From Lomentospora prolificans (taxonomy: Eukaryota; Ascomycota; Sordariomycetes; Microascales; Microascaceae), in NCBI GenBank assembly GCA_029532625.1, contig JARFXM010000011.1, positions 2,542,001 to 2,606,000 of the forward strand: a stretch of DNA of 64,000 bases. The letters are read 5' to 3'. Shown here in pieces: positions 23,806-34,868 of this stretch (its first letter is position 1; every line of letters begins with the position of its first letter). The notes beneath the pieces are model-generated. The model saw only the letters and a list, made by a program, of their open reading frames with translations. It was not told the DNA's origin and did not search any database. The position numbers were made by a program, and so were the translations under genes.

Positions 23806-25453
23806 ATGGTGAATATTTCATTTCCGCTTCTGCCTAAGAAGAGACGACCACGCGTCGACCGCAATGAACAGCCCCAAGCATCGCCCGTCTCAAGGCTGCG
23901 GGACAACATATGGGCTGCAGTGGAAGGGCCCCACGACGGCGCGCTTGAAAAGGTCTTGGGACGCTGGCTCATGGAAGAAACCCGGGACAAAAAAGCATCA
24001 CAGGATATCGAAAGCTCTGGGGCCGACGATCCTAGAAATTCTCAAGACCTCGTGATGGAAGCCGTCAGGGCTGGCCTGGGAACGAAGCAACAAATACGAG
24101 ACAGTTTCGATAGCTCTCGGGGCATGAAGAGGTTTGAAGATGGAAACCCTGCGCCATATTCCGTTTTGTTCGCGGCCATTACAGGAGACCATCCTAAGGA
24201 TGTTGATTATCTCGTGCAGAACTTCAAAATTGCTCTCGATGCGAGGTGTGGATTCCAGAGACGAACAGCTATTGCGCAGGCGGTGAAGAAGAAGAGGTGG
24301 AATATGGTGTACACAATTCTCGAAAGTCCCTTTACACGGCCTTCTCACTATATCAACCTTGTGGATTTCGCTGGTGACGCTCCGATACATTACCTGGCTT
24401 CATTCCTAAGCGACGGATCATCCTTTGCCGACTACGATGAGATGGTAGAAGTCGTCTACGCCCTGATTCAACATGGTGCGAATATTGATTCTCCAGACAC
24501 TAGCTCCTTGACTCCCCTCCATACCATAATATTTTATCGTTCACTGGGGGCTCCGGTACGTGCCGTGCAGATTCTCCTTGATGCGGGGGCCGAAGTCAAT
24601 ACCAAAGACGAGTCCGGTACGTTCCCATAGTACCCTTGTTGTTTAACAATCTCGTTCCCCAATGTCGTTCGCGTAGCTCCGTAATGCCAACGGTCAAGAT
24701 TGCCAAGTTTAAAAGGCTAACTTAGATTCGTTCGACTACATAGGGGACTCGCCATTACATGATGCATGTAAAGAAAGAGATCTGGTGGTGATTAAAGAAT
24801 TGCTTGACAGAGGAGCAGAGTTGGATTGTCTCAATTTTGACTGGAAAACTCCACTTGAACTGTTCCTCCAGGGGGATGATCTTACAGATGAAGAAAGATC
24901 CTTCGTAGATCGAGAAATGTCAGGCCTTCAAACAACGGCTCCTAAGAGTAACAGGGCCATTAGCAAACAGCCGGAAGAGGCTGAGTGCGCTCGAGAGGCC
25001 AAGGCCATCTGTGACGACTTCCCTGTGTATCTCCGATATCAGTGGACTTCCAGCAAAACTAATACCTTTTCATGGGTACCTGCCGACTATAAAATCTCCC
25101 ACGTCTTGTATTCCAAAGATATAGACAAGGTGGGGTGGGAAGGGGCTAGGGATACACCTATCACTTTCTTGCAATCTTGCGAGCAGCGTTTCTCAGAAGT
25201 CGTAAGGAAAAGGAAAGCGATTCAAGCCAGCCAGGGAACCGATGAGACAATGCGAGACGAAAGTACCATCCGAAGTGAGGTTACGGATATACAGAACGAT
25301 AAAGTCGTGCGCCACACCGAAGATGGCGCCAAGGCAGAGAGCGCGGACATGAAGGAGAACGCGTGGAGATGGATCAACTTTCCAACAAACAATGTGAGGA
25401 TGCGCTCTCATGTGTCTGCTAAAATACTTTTCAGAATACTAACAGCCAAATAG

Positions 25454-25468
25454 ATGACATGGATACAG
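25454..25468 (+). other. 15-nt micro-exon of the ankyrin/CorA-like gene
   Basis: ATGACATGGATACAG (MTWIQ) is bounded by CAAATAG and GTAATT and flanked by introns of 60 and 75 nt. It joins ...FPTNN to DFIINNV in phase, giving FPTNNMTWIQDFI, the wording usual for this family. Confidence 0.75.
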
Positions 25469-27164
25469 GTAATTTTGGAAATAGGGCCCCGAAGGTGTTC
25501 TCATTCCGTGGCCCTTATCTCATATTAACTTGTCTCTTCCCAGGATTTCATCATCAACAATGTCAAAAGCAACGGTGAGACACGGGTTGACGGTCAAACA
25601 TGGCAGTTTTGGGAAAATAGCATCAAAATTCGCGAAACGAACGATCATACCTGCCGAGTTCGGACGCCTCATGTACTGGTAAGGAGGCCTATGAGACTTA
25701 TATACGACTTCTTTACGCGTATTTTTACTAACTGTCAGCTAGGTAACCCCGAGGCAAGAAGCGCGGAAACCGAAACAAAGCGACCCACAACCGACCGAGG
25801 CTCCAGGGGGAAGTGCGCCAGTTTACACTCCACCTAACGCCATGATGTCCATTGTTGTAAGTGAGCAACGCTTACTACAAATTTCTCATATAATAGAGTT
25901 AATCGCTTCTCATAGATACCTTTCTTGGATATTGAGACTGTCGCCAGTAGTCAAACTCTAAATAGCAATGGGTTGACTCCCTGGGAAAGGTTTGAGAAGC
26001 TAGAGCGAGCTTACCCACCCTTCACTGGAAAGCAGGGCGTACAAGTGGCACAGACACTGGACCAAACCGCCAGCAACACTTCACAGAACAGCCAGGGACT
26101 ACGTACGACAGAGGATCAAGTCATCTATAGGTGGTCTAAGAAACGAGCCATGGCTCTCAAAACGTACGATAATGATGTAGAGCCGGAAGCAGAGCCAGTA
26201 GAGACAAGTCCAGAAGACACGGAAAAGTCTGGGCGTTTCAACTCTGTCCAACCGGCTCATATCGTCCCCATAGATCCAATCGCTGAAAGGAGGCGGGATA
26301 AGAAGGCGGCGAGCGCGTCAAAGATCCAACAAATCCGTCAAGATGAATCTCCAAAGTGGCTAGTGGTTCGACAGCTATGGCTGTGGAAGCTCGACGATAG
26401 TACGTTGTCTCCTTTTTTAATCCCACAGTGCCGTCTCTCCAATTGCTTGTCCTGACCGAAATGGAAGATACCGTTCTCACTTCTATTCCGTTCCGGAAGA
26501 ACGAGTACTTGGCGGACAACTTGCTTGAAACTATCCGCCAGGGCGATCTAGATAAACTTCAAAACGTGAATGACCTTATTATGCGCATCGTTTACGAGGC
26601 CGTAACATTTCCGGATGAATTCAAGTGGGCAGGGCTAGGGGAGCATGTCCTCGACATATTTGAAGGAGAGATCGCCATTGAGGTATTGATCTAACTGTGT
26701 AATATTTTGCTCCTATATCTGCTAACCATAGCTTTACTTTAGGCGGACAAAGAAGCCCGGTTTTTCCACAGATTTGCTAAGGAGGATTGGCAGCCGCGGG
26801 CTCTCAGCAACGACAACATCATCAAAGAGGCAGCAAATTCCACGCTGCTCGTCAAAGACATCCGCGACGAGCTCCGGTTGCTCAAGCAGCTTTTCACGAA
26901 ACAACTACAAGTTGTTGAAAACCTTGCCGAAGAATTTTGGCCTTTTGAAAATTCCCCCAAAACCAGGGGCTCTCCGGCTAACATTCGAAAGACGTTACGC
27001 GAAAGGTTCATTCGTGACAGCGGCCTGAGTTCCTTAATCGAACGGGTAAACCATCTAGACCAAGACGCGTCAACGACTATGGAGGGCGTAAGTTGCCCCC
27101 GAGGCTCAGCTATCAATATTTATGTCATTCGTTCATGACTATTAACTCCTGTACCAGCTCAGCA

Positions 27165-27177
27165 ACATCATCCAGGC
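27165..27177 (+). repeat. Left copy of LINE target-site duplication
   Basis: ACATCATCCAGGC at the left edge of the insertion, identical to 33395-33407. The leading A may belong to the (CA)n tail at the right side, so the duplication is 12-13 bp. Confidence 0.88.
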
Positions 27178-27438
27178 GGTGGGGAGAACCATATAATAGC
27201 CTAACAGGGGCACGACTCCTACAGAGCACGAACGAAGCAGAACACAACCACACCCACCCACCCAAGCCTAAACTAGGCAAAAGGGGCATCAAAAGGAAGC
27301 CCTGAGATAGGGCTTGATAGTAGCCACCTGCTAACTAGATAGAGGAAAAGGGCGACAATACTACAGAGCTAGAAGGGACTATACACCCAAAAACCCCTAT
27401 CTCCCTAATAGCTAGAAGAACCTCTCCTGCCACCCAAC

Positions 27439-29187
27439 ATGGAAGGGCAGCAAGGGGCCCAAGCTCCTACAACAGCCACATCTAGTAGCACACACAGCCA
27501 AAAGCCACCACACCCAACTAGGAGAGCACAAGAACCTGCAACCTCTAGAAACCACAGAGTAGACCATAACCCTATAAACCCTAAGAGCTTTACGAATAGA
27601 GCCAAGAGACAACTACAAATTACAATGGAAGCTGCACTAGAAAACCTCCAGAGCAAGGGGCGAACGATCGAGATCCTCATCCAAGCAGTAGAGCTTGGCA
27701 TATCGAACGCCAGAAGCACCCCAGGCACAGACGCCACCCTAGCTAACCACCTAGGAAACGAGTTCATCAACCTAATCAAGACCCAAGGCCTGAGCCTGAC
27801 AACCAATACTGCTAGAGAACACCAGGAGGAGGTCCAGGAGGAGGTCCAGGAGGAGGCCCAGGAGGAGGCCCAAGAGGTATACAGGGAAGAAGCCACAAAG
27901 GAACCACCACCGCAAGCCCAAGCACCCCCCCTAAAAACGAAAAACCCCGAGACAGCGCCTAAGACAGCGCCCAGAGGCACAACCCCGAAGACACCCCTGG
28001 CGGCCACCCCTAATGATCAGACAGAAGGGTGGACCACAGTACAGAGCCACAAGAAGACCCAAGAGAAGCCAAGCACTGAGCGAAATAAAAGAGACGAACG
28101 GATCTTCATCCGCTTCCCCCTCGAAGTCATGGAAGACCTAGAGAACAGACAGGCCCTAGCCATCATCCGCCAGAGGATCATCGAAACGAAAAAGGTAGAC
28201 GACCACGACATCTTAAGCATCGAAAGGACTCGCACAGGGGCAGCCATCAGACCACGCAACCCACTGGCCAAGCAAAAGATACTCATGGCAAGCGACCAGA
28301 TTGCGCAGGCTCTGGAGGCGTCCAGCGTACAAGGCGCGGAGGTCTGGTTCAGCTATATGGTAACAGACGTGGTCAACTATATCAGACGGAGGGAGGTCAC
28401 AACCGACCTGGTCCTAGAAGAAGCACAGAAACGAACTGGACTACAACTAGTACAGGCTAGCCAGCGGAGATACCAAGATGACGAAGAACTATCAAGCTGG
28501 ATGATATCCTTCACCTCCTAGCCAAGAACAAGATTCCGGCTATTCGAAACATCAAAGCTCTCAAAACTCCGCGAGAGCCGACGACCAATCACGCAGTATG
28601 ATAAATGCTAGGGATTCCACCCCCGGCATGTTTGTAACAACAAGCTGAAGTGCACTGCGTGCAGACAGAAACCAGAAACAGACCACTAATGCGAGACATA
28701 ATGTATCAACTGCCACGGGCTACACGAGGCTACTAATCCGAAGTGCCCAGCTCGCCTGAGGAGGGTCCATGGAAAGATAATTAGCCTATCCAAGGCTGAA
28801 CTAAGCAGGATGAGAGCAGAAGGGATAGCCCTCCAGGCTAAGCTCAGAGCCTCCCAACGGACTACCTTAGGGCCAGGCGAGGTAGGGGTGAGTGATAGCG
28901 ATGAGACCTGGCAGGGGGTGGATGGAGTAGGAGAGCAGGCCTTAGAAGATGAGGTGATGGGGTCAGATAAGGAAGAAGAAGAAGAAGAGGAAGGTGAAGA
29001 GGAAGAGGGGCCCCGAGCCCCCAGAACACCAGGCAAGAGAAAGGCTGCAGACCGAGACGCCACCCCTGACATAGGTCCAAGCAAGAAGTCGAACCTTATA
29101 AAGAAATGGCTGAGAGCGGATACTAACACTAAGGATGAAGACCCCCTGACCCAACCTCACGCACGGGACGATGCAGCACCGTACTAA
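27439..29187 (+). pseudogene. LINE ORF1 (gag-like, zinc knuckles), broken
   Basis: ATG at 27439 opens 360 clean codons (MEGQQGAQAPTTAT...), with a Glu-rich repeat EEVQEEVQEEAQEEAQE at about residue 130 and a conserved central domain (TERNKRDERIFIRFPLEV, DDHDILSIERTRTGAAIR). The frame then shifts near 28500 and again near 28575. The zinc region follows: HPRHVCNNKLKCTACR, then CINCHGLHEATNPKCPAR, with TAG/TAA where glutamines are expected (KC*GFHP, DH*CET*C). The tail is acidic (GSDKEEEEEEEGEEEEG). Gag of Tad-like elements binds the element RNA. Confidence 0.8.
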
Positions 29188-29229
29188 CCAGTGGAGGGGC
29201 CAGCAGGGAGCCGAGAACTGCAACAACCT

Positions 29230-32200
29230 TACCTACATCTAATAGAATGTAGATAAGAACAGGAACCACCTTAGGGCAGCCCTAGCAATCGCACAGAAGG
29301 AAAACATCAACATAATGATGTTCCAGGAACCCCCTAAAAGGAGAAGCAAGTCTTAAAACCCTGCCTAACCTCCCTGGGTATAAGAAATTCTCACCAATCC
29401 CAAACTGGCCACGCCCGGGAGATGAACCCTGAGTAGTAACCTACGTCAAACAGTCCCTACAATCCTACTAACTTGAAACCCTAGTACTAAACTCTAGGGA
29501 TATCCTCCTAGTAAAGGTAAATGGGATGACTTTCCTAAACCTATATAGGGGACTCTTAGGGAGACGAGACACCTGGGAGGATCTGGCAAGGTCGGGATAG
29601 ATCCCACCTAACTACACAACTATTGGAGGAGACTTTAATACTAGACACTAAGACTGGGACCCCAACACCCCCCAGACGACAGGCAAGGGTGACGAGATCG
29701 CAGGGTGGATGGAAAGGTATGGGTTAGCACTCCAGAACACCCCAGGAGAAATAACACATAGTAGGGGGGGCTGTAACATAGTCATCGACCTAGTCTTCAC
29801 AGCGGTCCTACTAGCAACTATTGAGGTAATACCAAGACTAGGCGCCCCCGCCTGCCACCGGCCACTGCTCGGACGCTTCCTCATCCCCCGCACCGGCGAG
29901 GACAACGCATAGCCCAGACCCGATCGGTATAAGCTCCTACGCTGTGAGACGAAGCTGGAAGTGATCAGGAATGAGGTAAGGGAGAACCTCCTCCTCATAC
30001 CATAAGCCACACAGAGGGGAAACGACCCAGAGTCACTAGACCAGTGGGCTCAACAACTAGTCGACATTATAACAAGCCCCCTCCGACGGTTCGGAGCCAA
30101 GCGCCAGGGCCTCGTACGAAACAATAAGCCTTGGTGGAACGACGAGTGCAAAGAAGCCCACTCCAACCTCCTATTCTCCCAGCAATATTACCCTGACGAT
30201 ATGGAACCACGCAAGGCGTTCCGCCGAGCAGTGAGAAAGGCCACTAGAGCCTTCTGGAATGAGAAAATAGGGGGCGTGAAGGATGCGAACGAGCTCTACA
30301 AGATGGTGGGTTGGCACAAGCTAGGGGAAAGGCTCGCCTCGCCCCCTATCAGCCATAAGGGCCAGACTTTCCTTGAAGACCAACAGAAGGCCCAGGTGTT
30401 AAGAAGAGCGAAACTATCCCACGCAACGGGGATAGAAGATATAGCAGACCCGTGGGCACCCCCTATAGTCCCCCCCAGGCTGATAGCAGAGGACACCCCC
30501 ATCCAGAGAGACGAGGTTTTCCACTACACTGCAGCAGTAGAATCAATAGCAGTAGGGGGGGACAACATTAGAGTCCTACTGCTCTAACTCATCTGGCCGA
30601 TAATAGAGGAGGAAGTCACCCACCTGTTCGAAGCGTGTAGGAAAACGGGGTACCACCCGCGGCCCTTCCGACAAGGGGATGTGGTGATGATCACGAAGTA
30701 AGGCAAAGACTCCAGGACCCCAGAAGGATATAGACCGATATAGCTCCTGAGCGTGCTAGGGAAGGGCCTGGAACGCATCATGGCTAAAAGAACAGCCTAT
30801 AGGGCCCTAGAGGCAGGAATCTTCAACCCCTAGCACATCAGTGCCCTACTAGGCCGCTCAGCGACCGACCTGGTTGCAATCCTAGTCCACAAGATTGAGA
30901 CCTGGCTGGCACAAGGAAAACACGTCGTCGCTATCACTAACGATGTGAAGGGGGCATTTGATACAGTCCTACACAACCACTTCATACTCAGGCTGCGCCA
31001 GCAGGGCTGGGATGAGACCACAATCAGGTGGTGGGAGAGCTTCGCGAGAAACAGGGAGGCCTGTGTCTGCTTTGGAGAGTACTACCCCTAGCATCCCTCA
31101 CTACTCGACCTAATCAGTCTGCTACAAGGGTCACCAGCCTCTCCGATCGGGTACGCGCTCAATATCACAGAAATGCACCGCCTTCTAGAGGAGGAGAACC
31201 GATTCGGGTACGCAGATGACGCCTGTATTGTTGCAGCACACAAAGACCTGGACGAGGCTGTCCACAAAGCGACGGAGATGCTAGAGCAGCAACTACGCTG
31301 GTGCAAGGAAAATGGAGTACAACTGGACCCCCGAAAAGCCGAGATGTAGCTATTCTCGCGCAGACCGAAGGCCCAGTTCCCGATAATTGATATCCCTCAG
31401 TTTCAGTACAGGATTACGACAAAGCACACTATAGGACTGCAAGGCGTAAAAGCCCCTGCACCAGTAAGGTGGCTAGGAGTGATCCTGGATAGACAGCTGC
31501 GCTTCAAGGACCATGTGGAACATTGGGCGAACTAAGGCCTGAAGGTAGCTAACTACATCAGGGGCATGACAGGCCTGAACTATGGGCCTAGACCTGACCT
31601 GGTACGGTGGGCAGCCCTAGTATGCATACCCACAGTCATACACCATGCTGCAGAGATCTGGTGGGAAGGGTGCAGAGCCCCAGCATGGGGAAGGGGTGAT
31701 GTGATCAGAGGTAAGGAAGTGAAGTCGGAGATAGGGCACCTCCCTAGAACGAAGATAATGAGTAGGGCATGGAACACTATGCTCTGGGCCATCCTCCCTG
31801 TATGGAGGACATTCCTAATAGCAGCGATGCATCGAGAAGCTGGGATAGTCACAGTAGAAGAATAGGTAGAACAAACGCGCTATAGATATGCAGTATAGAT
31901 GGCAGGGCTAGAGGAGAAACACCTGCTAGTCCTAGGAGTCTAGCTAACTATATGGGGGGAGATAAGAAAGTAGAAAGGGCCTACATGCTGGTTAAGAGTA
32001 CTGTGAACCTGGGAGCTAGTGAAGCTACACCTACTAAGACCTGACCTGCTATGTCCTTGATTCATAGGATGAAGCTACGAGGAGAGGATCCCTATGGACT
32101 AATACCTAAAGGAAGCTGTAGTAGAGGTAGTGAAAGGGTAGCTAGCTAACCTACCCTGAGACTATATAGTCGTATACTTAGATGGATCCTAAAGGGGTAG

Positions 32201-33060
32201 GGATGCTACCTGGGCCTACTTAATATGGTAAAATGAGTGGGAGGTCACCTGGGGCTGGGGCTACTTATAACAAGCGACTGTCTTTGATAGGGAAGTAATA
32301 GGAGCATGTCGAGGGCTTATTATAGCAAGGGGTATGTTCCTAAATAACAGAATCACCTACTATATTGATAACTAGGTAGTGATCTGGGGCCTCTCGGGGA
32401 CAGTACTAAAGTCCTCGCGCCAGGAGTTCATGAAGTGGTAGTAGAGGGTAGAAGGAATAGACACCTCGCTCAAGTGGTGCCTAGGGCATATGGGCATTCT
32501 AGGGAATGAATAAGTAGATACACTATGTGCAAGTGAGGATGTATTTATAATTCCCCCTGAGAACGACTGCCCAACCTGGGCTGGCCTATAAGCGAACTTC
32601 GCAGCCCGCTGGAAGGCGAGGATGCAGGAGTGGCACTCGTTGGCCTAGCCAGAAGGGTACTACTGTGAGCTATGGACAAGCCTAGGCTTCAGTAATAAGA
32701 CTCCTGAAGTGCTATCCCTGCTATGCAAGGTACTAGGACGGCTGCTTCAAGCCTGGTCAGGATATGGAGACTTCGTGACCTACTATAATAGGTTTAAGCA
32801 CGAAACCTATAGCGTGAAATGCAGCTGTGGGTATGAAAAGACTAGGGAATATTTTGCCTTCTGCTGAAAGGTGCGCAATGCCCGGAGCTGGCCAGACAGC
32901 CTATGGCACTATGACGCAGAAGGGAACAGGATGAGGCGGTTCAGCCCAGAAGAGACACTGATAGAGATCCTCACTAGAGGATCTGCCTTCAGAGCGCTAG
33001 ACGAAGCTATAGACTTCCTAGATAAGATATGTCCCCTACCAATATGGTAGCAAGGGAGCC
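29230..33060 (+). pseudogene. LINE ORF2 (endonuclease, reverse transcriptase, RNase H), many stops
   Basis: Domains in order: AP-type endonuclease (NINIMMFQEPP, TTIGGDFNTRH, GGCNIVIDLVFT; 29300-29900); reverse transcriptase (GYRPI*LLSVLGKGLERI, GRSATDLVAIL, DVKGAFDTVLHN, and the catalytic box FGYADDACIV with YADD at 31209-31220); RNase H (DGS at 32181, DREVIGACRGL, YIDN*VVIWG, LGHMGILGNE*VD; 32160-32540); and a C-terminal Cys motif (CSCGYEKTREYFAFC). A frame change occurs near 29340. In-frame stops lie where homologues carry Gln: P*HISALLGRS, AEM*LFSRR, HWAN*GLKVANYI. All catalytic acidic residues of RT and RNase H are still present. Confidence 0.85.
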
Positions 33061-33380
33061 CCCCCTCTATAGAAAGATAAGAGTAAGTGCTCTTTAACCT
33101 ATAATAGGGTAGAAAGCTGGCTATAAAGAGTAGCACTGGGAGGCCCGCGCGGGAACCCTAGAAGTAGCTATATTACTTCTACGTCTTATTTCATTTGTAT
33201 TTTGTAATAATAATCAGGAGACCGCACAGTGTAGGATCACTATAAATGGCGGGTAGGGCATACTTCTCTGTGGTTTTAGCACTGTGTAACTAGTCAGCTG
33301 GTACAAGAGTCCACACCGCCTAATGACCCAAAAGGGCCGCAGACCCTGTCATAATAGGGGACTGCCTAGGCGTTAAATAG

Positions 33381-33398
33381 ACACACACACACACACAT
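33381..33398 (+). repeat. (CA)n tail of the LINE
   Basis: ACACACAC... closes the LINE 3' end and runs directly into the right target duplication. This element seems to end in a dinucleotide repeat rather than poly-A. Confidence 0.8.
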
Positions 33399-33407
33399 CA
33401 TCCAGGC
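33395..33407 (+). repeat. Right copy of LINE target-site duplication
   Basis: ACATCATCCAGGC, identical to 27165-27177. The next base resumes the host exon at the GCA-ATG-CAG codons in the frame left at 27177. Confidence 0.88.
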
Positions 33408-34029
33408 AATGCAGGCCCAGGCCTCCCTCAAAGAGGCAGAATCTGCACGGCTTATGAATCTCATACTCTTGCCGTTTACCATCATCACAGTCATTTTTGT
33501 AGGTTCCAATACCTTTCTCACTGTGCTAGGATGGAATAGTTTTAAAGAGATTACTGATCGAGTTCTAGACACCCCTTTCCTTCTTGACAAGCCTCTTCGC
33601 TGTAAACACGACGAGCTTCCCTCACAACGAGGACGGAGAGGTGCGGCTAACTGCCTCATGGTTCAATATTAGAATGGGTATGTTTAAAATGGCCTTGTAC
33701 CGCCACGCATTCTGGCTGGGTTCGTCATATTTTCTAACGAATACACAGTTGTTGGAGAGGTTGCTAGCCTTGTGCCGCTTATCCTGATAATCATTGTGAT
33801 ATATCAGTACCAGGCCGAATCGCGGAAACCTGTCAATGAAAGGAGTCGGGTCTTCTGGGCCATAGCACGCCTACAGCAATCGTATTTGGGAGCGAAAAAA
33901 AAGGAGAACGGGGAGTCTGTAGCCTCGGAATAGTACCTTGGCTACGCCAGTTCCAATACCTCTCTTCTTTTTCTTATGCTTTTTTTTTTTTTGTCATTAG
34001 AGCTGTAAGAGCCAGCCTGCCTCTGACTT

Positions 34030-34599
34030 TTAGGGATATATCCCTGAATCTACATTGATATTCTCTCCGTAAGGCGCATATTTCGCCGGCATAGTTCCTA
34101 ATATACTCGTGCAGAGCTCTGCATGAATCCAGAAGAGTTCCCCCACCTTCAGATAGGGGACAATCGCAAGCAATGTACCAGAAAACAGAGAATCAGTGTA
34201 ACCAGGATTTGACTTATTTTGACGGGCCCTATTAAGTGACATTGGGCCTGTTCCTTGTAAAATCAACGGGGCTTCTAGTGTCCAGCGCAAAGTTGCGCCC
34301 TCCTGGTGAAGGAGAACCAGAGATTGGACCCTGGAGGGGATGCATCCCAATGAAATTAGAGCTTTCCAGGGAGAGAAGGATCGGCAAAATATGCAGCAGA
34401 AGCCAATCAACTGAGCGCTTTCCCAAGCCTTTCGTGCAGAGGACAGGGGAGCTTCACCCAGTTCCCAGTAATATTCCTGAGAACAACTCGGAGGGTAACC
34501 GCATCGAACTGTAAAATACTCCACTTCTCCCATCTCTGGATCGCCAATGAAAGAAAGCATATTTCGGATGAGAGACCATTTCTGAACACACGCCCGCAT
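34030..34599 (-). CDS. Hypothetical protein, 189 codons
   Basis: Open frame from ATG at 34599 (MRACVQKWSLIRNMLSFIGD) to a stop at 34030, convergent with the ankyrin/CorA-like gene and ending about 100 bp from it. Parts look protein-like (MGEVEYFTVRCGYPPS, EYYWELGEAPLSSARKAWE), but the C-terminal half is irregular. It could be a small gene, a 3' exon or a relic. No domain, signal peptide or membrane helix recognised. Confidence 0.3.
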   Translation of the reverse strand: MRACVQKWSLIRNMLSFIGDPEMGEVEYFTVRCGYPPSCSQEYYWELGEAPLSSARKAWESAQLIGFCCIFCRSFSPWKALISLGCIPSRVQSLVLLHQEGATLRWTLEAPLILQGTGPMSLNRARQNKSNPGYTDSLFSGTLLAIVPYLKVGELFWIHAELCTSILGTMPAKYAPYGENINVDSGIYP

Positions 34600-34868
34600 A
34601 CCTTGTTGGGTAATAAGAAGGAATTAAGACGAGGATGGAAAGGTACTAGGCGGAGGGATCATGCAGAGGAGTAGAGAATACTCGGGTAGCACCAAATCGC
34701 AGGATCAAGGCACTCGTGAAGTGAATACCTGTATGGTGTAGCTTACTCAGAGGTTCCGTCTGTCATCGCCTAATATCTAATTCTAGAGTATCTCCAAGAC
34801 AGAAACTAATACCATTACAAAACTCGGCTTTCGGTTCTCGACCTTACTTGGAAGTTGACACTTCCAGG

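Larger units (their letters stand above)
27178..33394 (+). mobile_element. Tad-type non-LTR retrotransposon (LINE), full length, RIP-damaged
   Basis: A 6217-bp insertion in exon 9 of the ankyrin/CorA-like gene, same orientation as the host. Order: 5' leader (27178-27438), gag ORF1 with Cys/His zinc knuckles, ORF2 with AP endonuclease, reverse transcriptase and RNase H, then a 3' UTR ending TAAATAGACACACAC... instead of poly-A. That gene order and RNase H place it in the I/Tad1 group. It is flanked by a 12-13 bp duplication. Dozens of in-frame stops, mostly TAG or TAA at glutamine positions, plus CTA/GTA/TTA codon bias, indicate CpA-to-TpA mutation on both strands. ORF2 stays largely in one frame from the RT through the RNase H, so decay has been by point mutation rather than indels. 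This copy cannot make its own proteins. Confidence 0.92.
23806..33933 (+). pseudogene. Ankyrin + CorA-like membrane protein gene, split by a LINE
   Basis: Eleven exons: 23806-24616, 24744-25393, 25454-25468, 25544-25678, 25743-25856, 25916-26399, 26429-26682, 26743-27087, 27158-27177 joined to 33408-33498, 33569-33677, 33749-33933. All join in phase for about 1070 residues once the insertion is set aside. The N-terminal half carries ankyrin repeats (about residues 120-310: PLHTIIF, LLDAGAEVNTKDESGDSPLHDA, ELLDRGAEL). The C-terminal half is the fungal CorA-like domain with a long helical stalk and two membrane segments (LILLPFTIITVIFTPLSFLT at about 955-985, then VASLVPLILIIIVIYQY); the GMN motif of true Mg2+ channels is absent. 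A LINE sits in exon 9. Read as is, the protein would end QAVGRTI-stop just inside the LINE and lose both membrane helices. Host splice sites and frames outside the LINE are clean. The original role is unknown; similar proteins occur beside fungal NLR-type genes. Confidence 0.85.

Noticed and set aside
27405..29226. Minus-strand frames over LINE gag, including a Trp/Ser repeat frame
   Set aside because: Antisense of the Glu-rich gag repeats; no ATG-led family match.
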